Source: Pontederia crassipes (Eukaryota; Streptophyta; Magnoliopsida; Commelinales; Pontederiaceae). From it: a stretch of DNA of 64,000 nucleotides. The notes under the pieces were generated by a model. That model saw only the letters and a program-made list of their open reading frames with translations, ran no database searches and was not told the DNA's origin. Positions 48,219 to 58,439 of the stretch are shown piece after piece. Where the stretch lies: the NCBI GenBank assembly GCA_030549335.1, contig CM060191.1:54597447-54661446 (forward strand), given 5' to 3'. The position numbers and the translations under genes were made by a program. Numbering within the stretch: position 1 is the stretch's first letter; every line of letters starts with the position of its first letter.

Positions 48219-49216
48219 ATATCCCTCTTTTTTATGAAGACAAACCGAGAAATATGAAAAATATATAAATTGCGAAAAAGTTGTAAAATTCTTATAAAAA
48301 TAATTTTACTCCCCCTAACACATAGTTTTCCTTACAATGGTAGTTATTCACATGAATATTAATTGTAAGGTACTCTTCATATAAAGTGATATTCATATCA
48401 TATTTCTCCTATACTTCTCCCCCTTTTGTTTCATCAAAAAGAATAATTTATATATATGAAGCATATAAGAAACCATATGTAGCTCCCCCTTAATTAATTT
48501 TTCAAAAAACTAATTTATTCTTCCTCTTTTGTCATATAATAGACATGTAGAGTATTGCAACATAAAGATTTGAAAATATAACTTCCCCTAAATTTATAAA
48601 TATTTTATAATCGTAAAACGAAGACAATTTGATGAACTTCAAAAATATATTTATGAATCAAAATATGACATAAAACTTTGATACAACAATGATATCCATG
48701 ATATGTCAAAATAAAGTTTTAAAGTTTTAACATGTTCCCCATATCATTATGACCAATTTTCTTTTGTTCCTCTCTTTTCTTTCAAAGAAATAGTCATTTT
48801 GAAATTTTTTGAATGAAATTAAAAGAATAGGCCTAATCAATTAAGAAATATAAGAATGCAACCAATGATACTTTTACTATAACCTTTGTGCCTACACATT
48901 TTTAATTCCACTTGTCCTTTATATGTGAGGCACACCTGCAAAAATGATTATGTAACCTTTGGTACCCAAATTTCTTTGGGTCCTATTTTGTTAGATGTTC
49001 CTTTCGGAACCCAAATCATGCCATTTTGTAAAGATTTTCTTACTTTGCATTGATATGCAGAATGACCATTAAATACACATGTAAAACATGTAATATGTGA
49101 TTTTCTATCATATGTATGATTAGATTTTCAATAAGAGTTTTCATGTCCAAAGTGTTTTTTAGGATTATTTTTTGTTACATGAGAAATAGCTATATTTTTC
49201 AAAGAGGAATTTTCCT
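48219..49216 (-). other. internal part of unit B beside the polypurine tract
   Basis: The stretch is AT-rich. Near 48900-49060 the minus strand has a 'WVPK'-type motif and a Cys-spaced block that in SIRE elements follow the gag coiled coil. No reverse transcriptase motif seen. Confidence 0.55.
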
Positions 49217-49759
49217 TCATTTCTTTTTTCTAAAGAGCTTTACAATTTCACATGCATGTGTAATTTTCAAAGTTTCAATTTCATTTTTTAGAGTTTCATT
49301 TTTAATTTTTAATTTTTCAAACTCATTTTTCATAATATGAAGATCATTCGTCAAGTTTTCATTATGAATTAGACATGCATCTCTTTCCTTTTTCAAAATA
49401 TCAAAGTCATCTTTTATAATATGAAAGTTATTCATCAATTTTTTATTCTTCTTTTTAAGAATAAGATATTTTTCAATTAAGAAGGAGAATTCCTTATGCA
49501 CGTCAAAATTGATATTATCATCCTCATTATCATTATCACTATTAGCACTAGAGCAATAAGAAAAGTTGGAGGATACCCCATCATTATGTGCCATTAAGCA
49601 TAGATATGCATCCTCACTGGACGAATTTGATGATTCATTTGATTCATCTTCACTTGAATCTTCATGCCTTTTCTTCTTTCTTCTATGAGATGTCTCTTCT
49701 TTGTGATTTTTATATGACCTTCGGGTAGGCTTCACATTCTTTTCTTTCTTTTTCACCAA
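49217..49759 (-). pseudogene. SIRE-lineage gag C-terminal region of unit B
   Basis: The frame of 180 codons has a basic Lys/Arg-rich start, a Ser/Asp/Glu-rich acidic stretch ('HEDSSEDESNESSNSSSEDA'), 'LCLMAHNDG', and then a long Leu/Ile/Asn coiled coil ('LILKKKNKKLMNNFHIIKDD', 'LKNEIETLKITHACEIV'). This acidic block, 'CLMA' and coil order is characteristic of SIRE/Maximus copia gag downstream of the zinc knuckle. It is a remnant in a dead element. Confidence 0.75.
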
Positions 49760-49792
49760 TTTGAGATACTTATCGAGTTTTCTTGTGTAGAT

Positions 49793-51035
49793 TGTTAGAT
49801 CTAAGTTTTAATGACATATAAAATTATATTTTGTGTAGATTAAAGTTAAAATGCTGAAAAAATTTAAAGAAAAATGGATAACTTTATGCACTACTCTTTG
49901 ATTAAATAATTGGCACTGATCTTATCAGTTTTGGATGAATGTTGAACTCAAAGTTGTAGAGAATTCTGTTAGCTTTCCATAGACTCCAAGAACATCTAAT
50001 TTGGATAATTATGCTAAAAGTTATGCTCAAAATAGTGCAGGGCGGTCAACCTACCGGTCGAAGATATGAAGGTCGGTCGAGACAATTTGGTCGATCGATC
50101 GACAATACCGGTCGACAGATCAATGCATAAATTGCTTAAATTAAAACTGCGAGACTATATCGGACGAGACATCGATCGACAGTCCGGTCGACCGAACAAG
50201 TGTTGAAGCTGCAGAAATGAGTGCAACGGTCATATAGACCGGTCGATCGGTTCATTAATGCGGTCGACCGATCAGCTGCGGCAAATGAGGAAAATGAGCC
50301 AACGGTCATATAGACCGATCGACCGGCCCATAAATGCGGTCAATCGGTCCATTACTGAAATGAATAGTAATGGCTATATTTTAAGGAGAAAATTGTGAAA
50401 TTAATTCTGGACGAATTTTTCACATACCAGAGCCTATAAAAGGAGTGCCAAGGTCAGAAGCAAGAGTACATATCCAAGCATTGAAGCAATACTTCAAGAA
50501 ATCAAAAGAAGATATTTTCTTTGAAGTTATTATTTTAGTTGTGCTCTTCTTTCTCTCTTCCGCTCTTGTGAGCCTAGCATTGTAAAGAGAGAGAAATATT
50601 TTGTTCAGAAAAATAGAGAGAGCTCCTGTGTAAAAGAAGTTCTAAATCTTACCAATTGAGCAAGAGAAATAGATTAGCTTCCAAGGAGAGGATGCCTTAC
50701 CTCTCGAAGCGGAGAAAATGTGATTGTGTAAAGAGCTTTCTTCTTTGCCCCATTTGGAACAAAGGAAGTGCTAGTGGAATCTCCGACAGTCTCGAGGTCG
50801 AGAAGTCGGAGTGGGAACGTAGGTCAAGGTGTGGCCGAACCTCGTCAATAACAACCGCATCTATTTGTGTTTGATTTCTCTCACTCACTCTCTCTCTAAT
50901 ATTGCGTTTATAATCTGAATTGCAAATGTTTTAAGAATCGGTTTTGTGCTTCCGCGACGAATTTCGTGAAATCGATATTTTCGGTTAAACACCAATTCAC
51001 CCCCCCCCCCTCTTGGTGCCCTTTGGGATCCTACA
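49793..51035 (+). repeat. right LTR of unit B (plus orientation)
   Basis: It starts TGTTAGATC and ends GGGATCCTACA. Its complement matches 44661-45840 and 48050-48218. It contains a run of 13 C (around 51000-51010) and many 'GGTCGACCG'-like palindromes at 50040-50345. Confidence 0.85.
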
Positions 51036-51797
51036 CTCAACATTCTACGAACTTCAATTGGGCGATTTCTGTGCTGACCGGTCGACCATGCTTCAACCGC
51101 TAGATCGACCATCGTGTATTATTTAGAGCATAATTTTTTGCACAGTTATTCAAATGATATTATTTTTTATTTTATGAAAAGTTAACTGAATTCTCATCAT
51201 TCATCCAAACTCTAATGAGAGCATATTCAAATATTAATTCAAAGTTCAGTATACAAAGTTGTCCATTTCAAATAAAATATTTTAGACCTTTATTCTTTTA
51301 TACATAGTTTTTCATACTAGTATCCAATGAGATGATATTTAATTTTATGAAAAGTTAACAATATTATCTATAATTTTTATATTAATCTTTTGATCCAAAT
51401 TTCATGATTGAATACTCAAATATTAAGCGCAAGTTTAGCACATGAAAATATCAACTTCAAATTTAATTTTTCAAACTTCACTTGTTTAAACATAACCTTT
51501 TATGTGGTTGTCCAAATGAGGTTCTTGATTGTCTACAAAGATAAGAAAATTATCTATAACTTTTATATTCACCTATTAATTTAAATCTTGTGGGAACGTA
51601 AACAAATATGAATCGAAAGTTAGTTCATGAAGCAACTCATTTCTATTTAAAATTTTTTGACATTTTAAAGACCGGTCATGAAGCAACTCATTATATTCAC
51701 CTTTTATGTTGAAGTTAGTTCATGAAGCAACTCTAATCATTCGAAAATTGTATCATCAAAATATAATTATATAGGGCTTAAAAACTTTTCTCCAACA
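51036..51797 (-). repeat. 5' LTR of element A, second part
   Basis: Continues the LTR of element A after unit B and ends CTCCAACA, matching 29100-29859 in order. Confidence 0.8.
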
Positions 51798-52236
51798 AGG
51801 TCCAAGGTGAAATGGGTTAGGTTCGCTAGCTTCAAACTTCAATTCTCTCAATAAGAAAATTCGGACTAGATGTAAAATTAAACTCGGGCTAGGTCGTCGA
51901 AGCGAATGTCTGTGACCAAACCCGAGTTGAGAGGTAAAAGTTCGGACTAGGTTCCCTCTAAAATCTAGTTAAATTTGGAGTTTGCCATGCCAAACACAAT
52001 TATTAAAGAACTCGAGTTGGACTTTTTCAGTGTGGGCCAGGCTTGGACTTGCCACTCTAGTGCCATTTTTTGAAAATTATATAAATAGAAAATTATCATA
52101 TGTTAACTATTTTTTGAAATAAAAATTTCACAAAATTGCTAAGGAATAATAGGAGATCATAATATGTGTTTAATAATTCTTTAACTTAATTATTCTATTA
52201 TAATTAAATCATATCCAAAATAAAATTTGATATTTG
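51798..52236. other. unassigned AT-rich spacer
   Basis: No coding region or repeat recognised. Two short segments ('TTCGGACTAG') recur near 51860 and 51940. Confidence 0.5.
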
Positions 52237-52957
52237 GGGTTTTTCCACTGAACTATGAATTTTTTCCACGTCTACCAATGACTTTCAAATATTCTGCGGA
52301 CCTCTTCTGAATTATGCCATTTTCTTCACTTAGGTCCATCTGTCAATGTTTGTTAACTTTTTCATTATTTTTCCCACTTAGGTCCATTTGTCAATGTCTA
52401 TTAACTTTTCCATCCATCAGTCCAGAACGCCGATGAGGACGACGAGTCCCTGTCCTCCGCTCGAATTGTGGACGCGGATGAGGGCTGTGGGAACTTGGAA
52501 TCAACGTAACGGAAGAGCGACCCAGGAGTGGCGACGACGATGTCTCCGTTGCAGCGGAGGAATGGCACAACAGGACTCTCGAAGGGGACGAGCTGGACGG
52601 GGACGTTCTTGTAGAGGAGGGCGACACTGATGTGGGATGCAATGGGGCACGAGTGGCTTGGCCGACGACGGGGAGGGTGGCGTTGCTCCCTCCCGACCTC
52701 GCCCCCCACCCCCCTCCGGACAATAAATTTTTTATATATTTACTATTATGTATTATTTTAAGCACACTTATTTGAACTTCACGAGGGTATTTTAGTTTTT
52801 TCATAATTCAAAAAATGAAAAATAATGGAAAAGTTAACCAACATTGATGGATGGACCTAAGTGAAAAAAATGGCTTAGGGGAGGTCTGCGGAATATTTGT
52901 AAGTCGTTGATAGATGCGAAAAGAGTTTATAGTTCAAGGTGGTTAGAGGAAAAACCC
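52237..52957. mobile_element. Pack-MULE-like element with long inverted ends
   Basis: The ends are GGGTTTTTCC and its complement GGAAAAACCC. About 150 bp at each end are inverted copies: 'ACTTAGGTCCATC', 'CAAATATTC.GC.GACCTC' and 'GAACTATGAA'/'GAACTATAAA' blocks occur in the same order on opposite strands. Mutator-like elements have such long ends. A 9-bp target duplication is not clear. The centre is a GC-rich captured fragment. Confidence 0.65.
52401..52709 (-). pseudogene. captured GST N-terminal-like gene fragment
   Basis: In one minus-strand frame, 'SHISVALLYKNVPVQLVPFE' is followed by 'VVPFLRCNGDIVVATPGSLF' and 'RYVDSKFP'. The pattern resembles the thioredoxin-like N-terminal domain of glutathione S-transferases ('R..L.EK.VPY..V...VPVL...G..I.ES..I..Y.D..FP'). 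The usual N-terminal strand with the active-site Ser/Cys is missing. GC content is far above the neighbourhood, as for a host exon picked up by a MULE. Probably non-functional. Confidence 0.5.
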
Positions 52958-53650
52958 TTAAATTTTTACACGGACTCCTTACCGGATCACGGTTGGACCG
53001 GTCTAATCGAGTTCGACTGAATTGAACCAAATTTTATTAAAATAATATTATTTATAATAATTATAAATATATAATATAAGTTATATGATATAGTATATGA
53101 ATATCGTACTAATAACCTATTAATAACATTAAAAATTAATATAACATAATTTTTATTTATTAAAAGTTTTAATAATGATTAACATATAAATATAAATTGA
53201 TTATTAATAATTTAATATCTATTATTTATTGATGACAGATGCTATATTAGTAAATTTTCTCTTAATTTTTTTTCTTTTTTTCTTTTTTTGTTTAACACTT
53301 TCCTTTTTATTTTCTTTATTTATGCTCTTTGATAATTTTTAATTTTAATGTTATTCAATTTTAAATACTTACCTTTTTTATTTCAATTCTTATTTAATTC
53401 TAAACACCCCATATTCCCTCCTTTTTTTTATTTTTCTTATATTCTTTCTTTTTTCCTTTTTTTACTTTCCTATTTTTGTTATTTTTTTTAATTTGCATTG
53501 AACCGAATTGAACCGGTTTAATTAATCGATTCTACTGATTTTTTTCCAATTCAATTCCAAAATTGATTTTAATATCAAAACAAACCGAATTACCAGTCGG
53601 TTCGCAATTGAATTGACCAGTCCGATTCGATTTTGATAACATTACTCATT
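52958..53650. repeat. AT-rich block with GAACCGAATTGAACCGG-type ends
   Basis: 'ACCGGTCTAATCGAGTTCGA' near 53000 and 'GAACCGAATTGAACCGGTTT' near 53500 lie around a very AT-rich centre, as in many plant MITEs of unknown family. Terminal repeats could not be matched exactly. Confidence 0.35.
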
Positions 53651-54224
53651 TACTCCATGGTTGTCCGACCCGGCCTGGCCCGAACGGTCGGACCGGTGTT
53701 CGGGGCCTAAAACGGTCCACGGGTCAATCAAAACTCGAGGACTGGTTTGACCCGCTTTGACCCGGGTTCAACCGATCGATCCGGCGGGTTTAACCGATCG
53801 GCTGGGTCAATTGTTGAAATAAAAAATGAAACATAAATAAAATTATTAAAACATTTATACATATTATATATATTTCATGAAATTTATATTTTAATGTCCT
53901 CTTGTCACATATATAATTTTTTCACTATTTTTTATTTATAATTACATCACAAGAATTTTTTATTTATGTTGATGACTTAATTTATGTTAATTTATTATAT
54001 TATTTAATCTGAATTTATTTTATTTTAATTTATTATATTATATTTTATATTTTTGTTAAATAAGATATCATATATTAATAGGATTATAACAATCTCTTTA
54101 ACTTAGTTTATTCTTTTATTAATTTATATTATCCGGTCCGACCATCCGATTCGACCTGGTCCAACCGGTCCGATCTGACCCCGTTGATCAATTCGGATCG
54201 ACGGCCAGATCGGATCTTATAACA
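53651..54224. repeat. MITE-like repeat with GGTCGGACCGG-rich ends
   Basis: Both ends are GC-rich with 'GGTCCGACC', 'CCGATCGATCCGGCGGG', 'CCAACCGGTCCGA' and similar inverted words, and the middle is AT-rich. Flanks 'TAACATTACTCATTTACT' and 'TAACATTGATTTACT' are similar and may be an expanded target duplication. Confidence 0.45.
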
Positions 54225-54336
54225 TTGATTTACTCTTGATGACTTTTTTGGTGATCTGCTCGGGTTCCGAAGAAATTAAAAAAGATGGTCTAGACTATAG
54301 AAGTCGTAACGTTGGGAGAAAATTCAGGTTTTTAAT

Positions 54337-54428
54337 AAGAGGTGGGAAGAGGATTTAATTTAGAGAAAAATCCAATTATGATTATATTAATGAATTAAAT
54401 ATTAATCCTCTTCTAATCCACCTCTAAA
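54337..54428. repeat. short foldback
   Basis: AAGAGGTGGGAAGAGGATTTAA is followed about 65 bases later by its near complement ATTAATCCTCTTCTAATCCACCTCT, so the segment can form a hairpin. Possibly a decayed MITE. Confidence 0.6.
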
Positions 54429-54792
54429 TGATATATTTAATTTTTATTAAATATCCTAAATTTTTATCTTATTTTTTATTTCTTTTTTTATATTCAAACT
54501 CTTATCCTTTCTCACTTTTTCTTTTCCCTTTCTAACTTTAATTTTATTTTATTTTAAAATAAAATTGAAATGAATTAAATAAATCATATTATTAGTTGTC
54601 TATTTCAATAATTGTGAAAAAAGTTGTTTATTATTGTTACACCAGTGACATTGAATAAGGTAACTACAGCAGCACTTTGTCTTGCTTCAGAAACACAACT
54701 CACTCATCCATTGATCATTATGAATAAAGTTTTTCTGTTATGAATAAAAATAAATCAGACACACATGAATCAAGTTGCCCATAATATTTTAA

Positions 54793-55090
54793 GGGTGCTT
54801 CTATTGCCACTCTTAAAATCACTATTGCCGCTCTAAATATTTTTTTTTGGACAATTTTACCTTTCAGACTTTCATTTTTTCATTTGCCTTTCTTATGTTA
54901 TTTTTTTGACGTCGACTTCTCATCATATTTTTCCTTTTTTTTCATACTCGATGTCACTTAAATTATTTTAATATTTTTTATCTCCTTTTTCGATGGAATC
55001 ATTTGTAGATAAAGAAAAAATAAGAAAAAAAATAAAATTGTAACAAATAAATATTTGAAGTGGCAATAATAATTTTAGGAGTGAACACCC
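54793..55090. mobile_element. hAT-type MITE with perfect 8-bp target duplication
   Basis: Ends GGGTGCTTCTATTGCC and (complement of the right end) GGGTGTTCACTCC form imperfect inverted repeats. The element of 298 bp is flanked by TATTTTAA on both sides (54785-54792 and 55091-55098). An 8-bp duplication is the mark of hAT elements. Non-coding. Confidence 0.85.
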
Positions 55091-55099
55091 TATTTTAAA

Positions 55100-55547
55100 T
55101 GCGGCCTTAGAACTCAGACCAAATTACAATCACATAATTATTCAATCCATCTCCCCCACCGTTTTCACATCCACTGGGCCTCGGCTATGTACTGAAGAAC
55201 GAACATCAATGAACAGGAACGAAGAAGAGAGCACAGAATGTGAGAATAAAAATACACCAATTACATCGTTTCATATAAGAATGCTGCATTTCGCGTCATT
55301 TCTTTAGAAAGAGCATTTATTACACGAGAGAATTCTGAAAGCGGAACAAAACGAATGTGTAGCAGAACAAAACATTCTGCAATGAATATACCAAAACGCG
55401 AAATCCCCCTCATCTCTACATAAAACAAAACAAAAAACATCTGGACGAGTAAATGTCGTGAATCACTTCAGAATCAAGTAGATCCTGCGCCATCCCCACC
55501 GTGTCTTATTCCTTAACGCGTATGGAGCAGAACTTTTGCCGCCCTGT
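55100..55547 (-). other. 3' untranslated/flanking region of the membrane-protein gene
   Basis: Moderate GC, no open frame of interest. It lies directly downstream of the stop codon on the minus strand and likely holds the 3' untranslated region. Confidence 0.4.
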
Positions 55548-56168
55548 TTAATTGCAGAGCACGAACCTCGTGAGGCCCAAGATCCCACAGGCGAATACAA
55601 GCAGCAGCATTGTGGCGAGGTCCCTGGGAGACCACTTCCGCACCTCGAGCGGCCCTTTGGCGTCCACCCGCAGGCTCTTGGCCCGCCGCAGTGCGTCCAC
55701 CTCCTTCAGCAGGTCGAACTCCGTCCCTTTCCGTTTGAGCTCCTCCACGCACTTGGACATGAGCATCCCGTCCTCCTTCTCCCGCTCCAGCAGCCGCTCC
55801 ACTGCCGTTTCCGTATCGGTCTTGTACCTGATGGCCCACACGATGGCGACAGAGCTGAGGAAGGAGCAGAGGCACGGGATCCAAGCGCGGCGGCAGGTGT
55901 TATGGCCGTCAGCGCTGGAGTCGGACGTGGAGAAGAGTATGAGAATGGCGACGGCGTGGAGGGCGAAGAAGGAGCAGTAGAGGACGGCGACCTCCTTCCG
56001 TACGGCGTCGAGGCGGGACTCGCGGAGGGCGACGCGGCGGGTGATGAGGTCCTCCTCCTTGAGCCATTGCTTGAGGAGGAGCCTGTGGGTGGCGCTCTCG
56101 GCGATCTGGTGGAGCGGGTGGCGGGGCTTCTGAGGATCCCTCGACGACGGATCGGCTGCGTCGGCCAT
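55548..56168 (-). CDS. plant membrane protein, three transmembrane spans, unknown function
   Basis: This is an intron-less gene of 206 codons. The start chosen is the ATG in GCCATGGCC context ('MADAADPSSR'). An upstream in-frame ATG exists 32 codons earlier, but that leader codes for low-complexity sequence and the upstream start context is weaker. A helical cytosolic-type start ('HQIAESATHRLLLKQWLKEE', residues 20-39) with a basic amphipathic helix to about residue 58 precedes hydrophobic span 1 (61-80) and span 2 (95-113). A charged coiled-coil-like stretch (117-165, 'TETAVERLLEREKEDG', 'KCVEELKRKGTEFDLLKEVD') and span 3 (184-203) follow, and the chain ends in 'FVLCN'. It resembles a conserved plant-specific family without known function, though this is from memory of its style and not from a search. 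Codons are strongly GC-biased, and the intact frame suggests a live gene. Confidence 0.88.
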   Translation of the reverse strand: MADAADPSSRDPQKPRHPLHQIAESATHRLLLKQWLKEEDLITRRVALRESRLDAVRKEVAVLYCSFFALHAVAILILFSTSDSSADGHNTCRRAWIPCLCSFLSSVAIVWAIRYKTDTETAVERLLEREKEDGMLMSKCVEELKRKGTEFDLLKEVDALRRAKSLRVDAKGPLEVRKWSPRDLATMLLLVFACGILGLTRFVLCN

Positions 56169-56257
56169 GGCGAGGTCTTCTTTCGGATGGATCTGCTGAG
56201 AGTTTTGAGTACGAAGCGAAAGATAAAAAGGGGAGAAAGGGGAACTGAACTTTGGAG

Positions 56258-56352
56258 ATCGCAACGGTCGAATTCAATGGCACAATTTCGTTTATTTAAA
56301 ACGGACCCTTTGGAACAATGAGGCCGGGAATACACTCATACTACAACGGTCG
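56258..56352 (-). promoter_or_regulatory. promoter region with two AACGG motifs
   Basis: Upstream of the membrane-protein gene are 'GCAACGGTCG' (56261-56270) and 'ACAACGGTCG' (56343-56352), both with the AACGG core bound by plant three-repeat MYB factors in M-phase (MSA-like) promoters. A TTTAAATAAA stretch between them is TATA-like in the minus orientation. The functional link is inference. Confidence 0.4.
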
Positions 56353-56860
56353 ACTCGTTTTTGTAAACTAGATAAAGGTTGTGGTTAAGTTGCAGATAAA
56401 AAAAAAAGTTTTAGCGTACATATATTAAACTCTAATGGGATTAGAAAATGCAAAACAATTGAGCGAGAATCTGATGAAAAAAATATACATGTAGAACTCA
56501 TCAAATTGATTTAGGTATTTTTATAACCTGACGACGTGGACGTTTATCATTTGATTTTTTCTGACAAAAAATTTCGTGTTCATTTTCTAAATGCACAGAT
56601 GCAAATGTTAGCTTATTTAGCGCTTTCCTTGAAAAAATGAAGGGGAAAAAAGTAAAACAAAAGCCATTATTTGTGCTTGCTACAGCAAAAAACTGAGATG
56701 GAGAAAATTAGGATTTCCTCAATATTGCAAAGTGACGCCTGGAAAGAGCAGGCACACACAGCAGCAATGGCGGCGAGATTCATGTCCACAAGGAAGGTCG
56801 GTCCATTAACCCCCAATTTAATGGAGTCAAATTAGGGCATCAGATTAGACGCAGGCAGCC
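56353..56860. other. intergenic region between the membrane-protein gene and the exon candidate
   Basis: No gene recognised. A short open stretch 'MAARFMSTRK' begins at 56767 in the plus direction but does not continue far. Confidence 0.4.
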
Positions 56861-56861
56861 A

Positions 56862-56981
56862 TGGCGATCGCGTCGAGGATTGGGCCTCATACACCAGCAG
56901 AGCGTGGCCAAGAAGGACGGGATGATCGCCGAGCTCTGGGAAAAGCTCTGACAGACATATTGGAAGAGGAAGAAAGAAAGG
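56862..56981 (+). CDS. possible first exon of an unrecognised gene
   Basis: An ATG in good context (GCCATGG) starts 'MAIASRIGPHTPAERGQEGR', continues with an acidic 'LGKALTDILEEEERK' and meets GTGAGC, a plausible splice donor. GC content is higher than in the flanks. No family is recognised and no following exon could be assigned in the AT-rich DNA to its right. It could equally be part of a non-coding transcript or a relic. Confidence 0.3.
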
Positions 56982-58062
56982 TGAGCCTCTCGCCATTTCA
57001 GATTGCTTCTTTTCCCCTCCTTCGATGTGTGCGTTGTTTTGATTTAGTTCTGCTCGTATGTAGGTTTACTGATCACACTTGTTAATTCGGAGAAACATTG
57101 ATTCTTCTGTAGATGAATCTGGACAAAAAATAAAAGAAATGAAAAACTTGATTTTGTAGCGCAGATTAACTAGGAGGAAATTAACTCGACATTAATTACA
57201 GAGGATGTGTTCTCTTTCTTTCACGGAACATGCATCTTGTTGTTTATTGAGGCTCCTTATTATTGTCATTCACGTGAATTGCAATTATTATTAAGTTATT
57301 ATTTTAAATATTATATACATTACCGTTATTTTCATTTAAAAATATATGAAATATTTATATTATATTTACTTAATTTATTAATTTATTTGAGTTTTTAGTT
57401 GGATTATATAATATTTAACTTAATATTAGTTATAAAAAATATTTTAGTAAAAATTATATAGTGTTATTTAAATTGTTGAAAAAATTATTTGTAGTAAATA
57501 AGATAATGCACATTACTAATAATTTAATATGTGATAATTTTTTTATTAAACAATATAAATTATTAAGTAATGTGAAAAAATAATACAGTAAATGTCGCTC
57601 GTTGAATAATGCAACGGGAATGCTTTTTTAGCGAGAGTAAAAGCAAGCAGCATCATCCTTCAAATTTTTATGGACAAATGCCTATAGGTGCATTATAGTG
57701 CATTTTACTCTAGTCTCAAGGACTCCAATCATAATAGTTGGGATCACAATGTAGAACAATGTTTTGGCCCCATCTTGGGATCTCAAAAGTAATGATGTTA
57801 TTAGCGTTACCTTCCAAAAGACAACGATCAATCCATGTAGAAAGAAAAATGGGCATGGTAAACAAGATTGAATTCTGACCATTGTTGACTGGAATTGTAA
57901 GAACATTCCTTGATGGTTAATCATGGAGGTATATTTCTAATATTATCTTAGAAAATATGGTGAAGATCCCTTTAAAAAAAAAAAGATAAATAAAAATACG
58001 GACAAGATGACATTTTTTGGGCCCTAATGGAGAATGGAACTTCTACCTTTTCTTTTCTGTTG
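56982..58062. other. AT-rich intergenic or intronic DNA
   Basis: No coding region recognised. If the exon candidate is real this is its intron. Confidence 0.45.
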
Positions 58063-58259
58063 CAAAGGAACAAGGCCGGCCCAAGGCCCAGGCCCTAAGA
58101 CACAAGCAGTGGCTTGAGACCCCATAATATTAAGCCCCATGTTTTATTTATATAATAAATATTATATTAATTTATTAATTCAAATAAGCATAAGTATGTT
58201 TATTTTAATAAATGTTATTTTATTTCTCGTTCATTATCCTATAATATGGGATTTAATGG

Positions 58260-58289
58260 CCATGCTCCCTAGTCATTTAGGGAGCATGG
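58260..58289. repeat. perfect hairpin in left terminal repeat
   Basis: Arms CCATGCTCCCTA and TAGGGAGCATGG flank the loop GTCATT. Confidence 0.95.
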
Positions 58290-58439
58290 TGCTGCCTATC
58301 TTCTTAGCCGCTCGATCTGAATTGGAGGACAGATTTATATATGCGCGGTTCAGACTCCTTTATGGTTCATAATGATCCGATTTGATGCTGGTTCAAACAC
58401 TCGCTGCCGATTCAAATTAGGGAAGCACTTATATGCCCT

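Larger units (their letters stand above)
44661..51035. mobile_element. SIRE-like unit B with LTRs in inverted orientation
   Basis: The unit is bounded by TGTAGGATCTC at left and GGGATCCTACA at right, so the same LTR end points outward on both sides. The left LTR is in minus orientation with a polypurine tract beside it and minus-strand gag remnants follow, but the right LTR is in plus orientation. A normal insertion would have both LTRs in the same direction. No target duplication is visible where it splits the LTR of A. The two LTRs are about 95 percent alike by eye, so the unit is relatively young. Most of an ordinary internal region is lacking. It probably arose by recombination or inversion between two insertions. 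Confidence 0.7.
28287..51797 (-). mobile_element. SIRE-like Ty1/copia element A with nested insertions
   Basis: The LTRs begin TGTAGGAT on the plus strand and end CCAATA/CCAACA, with a polypurine tract complement after the left LTR and an initiator-Met primer site before the right LTR. That fixes a minus-strand element. Gag-type remnants with coiled coil and 'WVPK'-flanked zinc-knuckle motifs resemble the SIRE/Maximus lineage. No pol genes were recognised. The element contains element C, a tandem array and a solo LTR, and its right LTR is split by unit B. Flanks TGGTA and AGGTC do not form a clear duplication. The LTRs differ by very roughly 15-20 percent by eye, so it is old and dead. Confidence 0.75.

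Noticed and set aside
51000-51010. Run of 13 C in the right LTR of unit B
   Set aside because: Corresponds to a G-run of five in the sister LTR; may be slippage or assembly error rather than a signal.
55513-56335. Long open frames of 124-261 codons in other frames, including one of 261 codons on the plus strand
   Set aside because: They are shadows of the GC-biased membrane-protein gene; their compositions are Arg/Pro/Gly-rich and lack domains.
57682-57924. Minus-strand open frame of 80 codons with hydrophobic stretch
   Set aside because: AT-rich, no domain, no start context or splice support.
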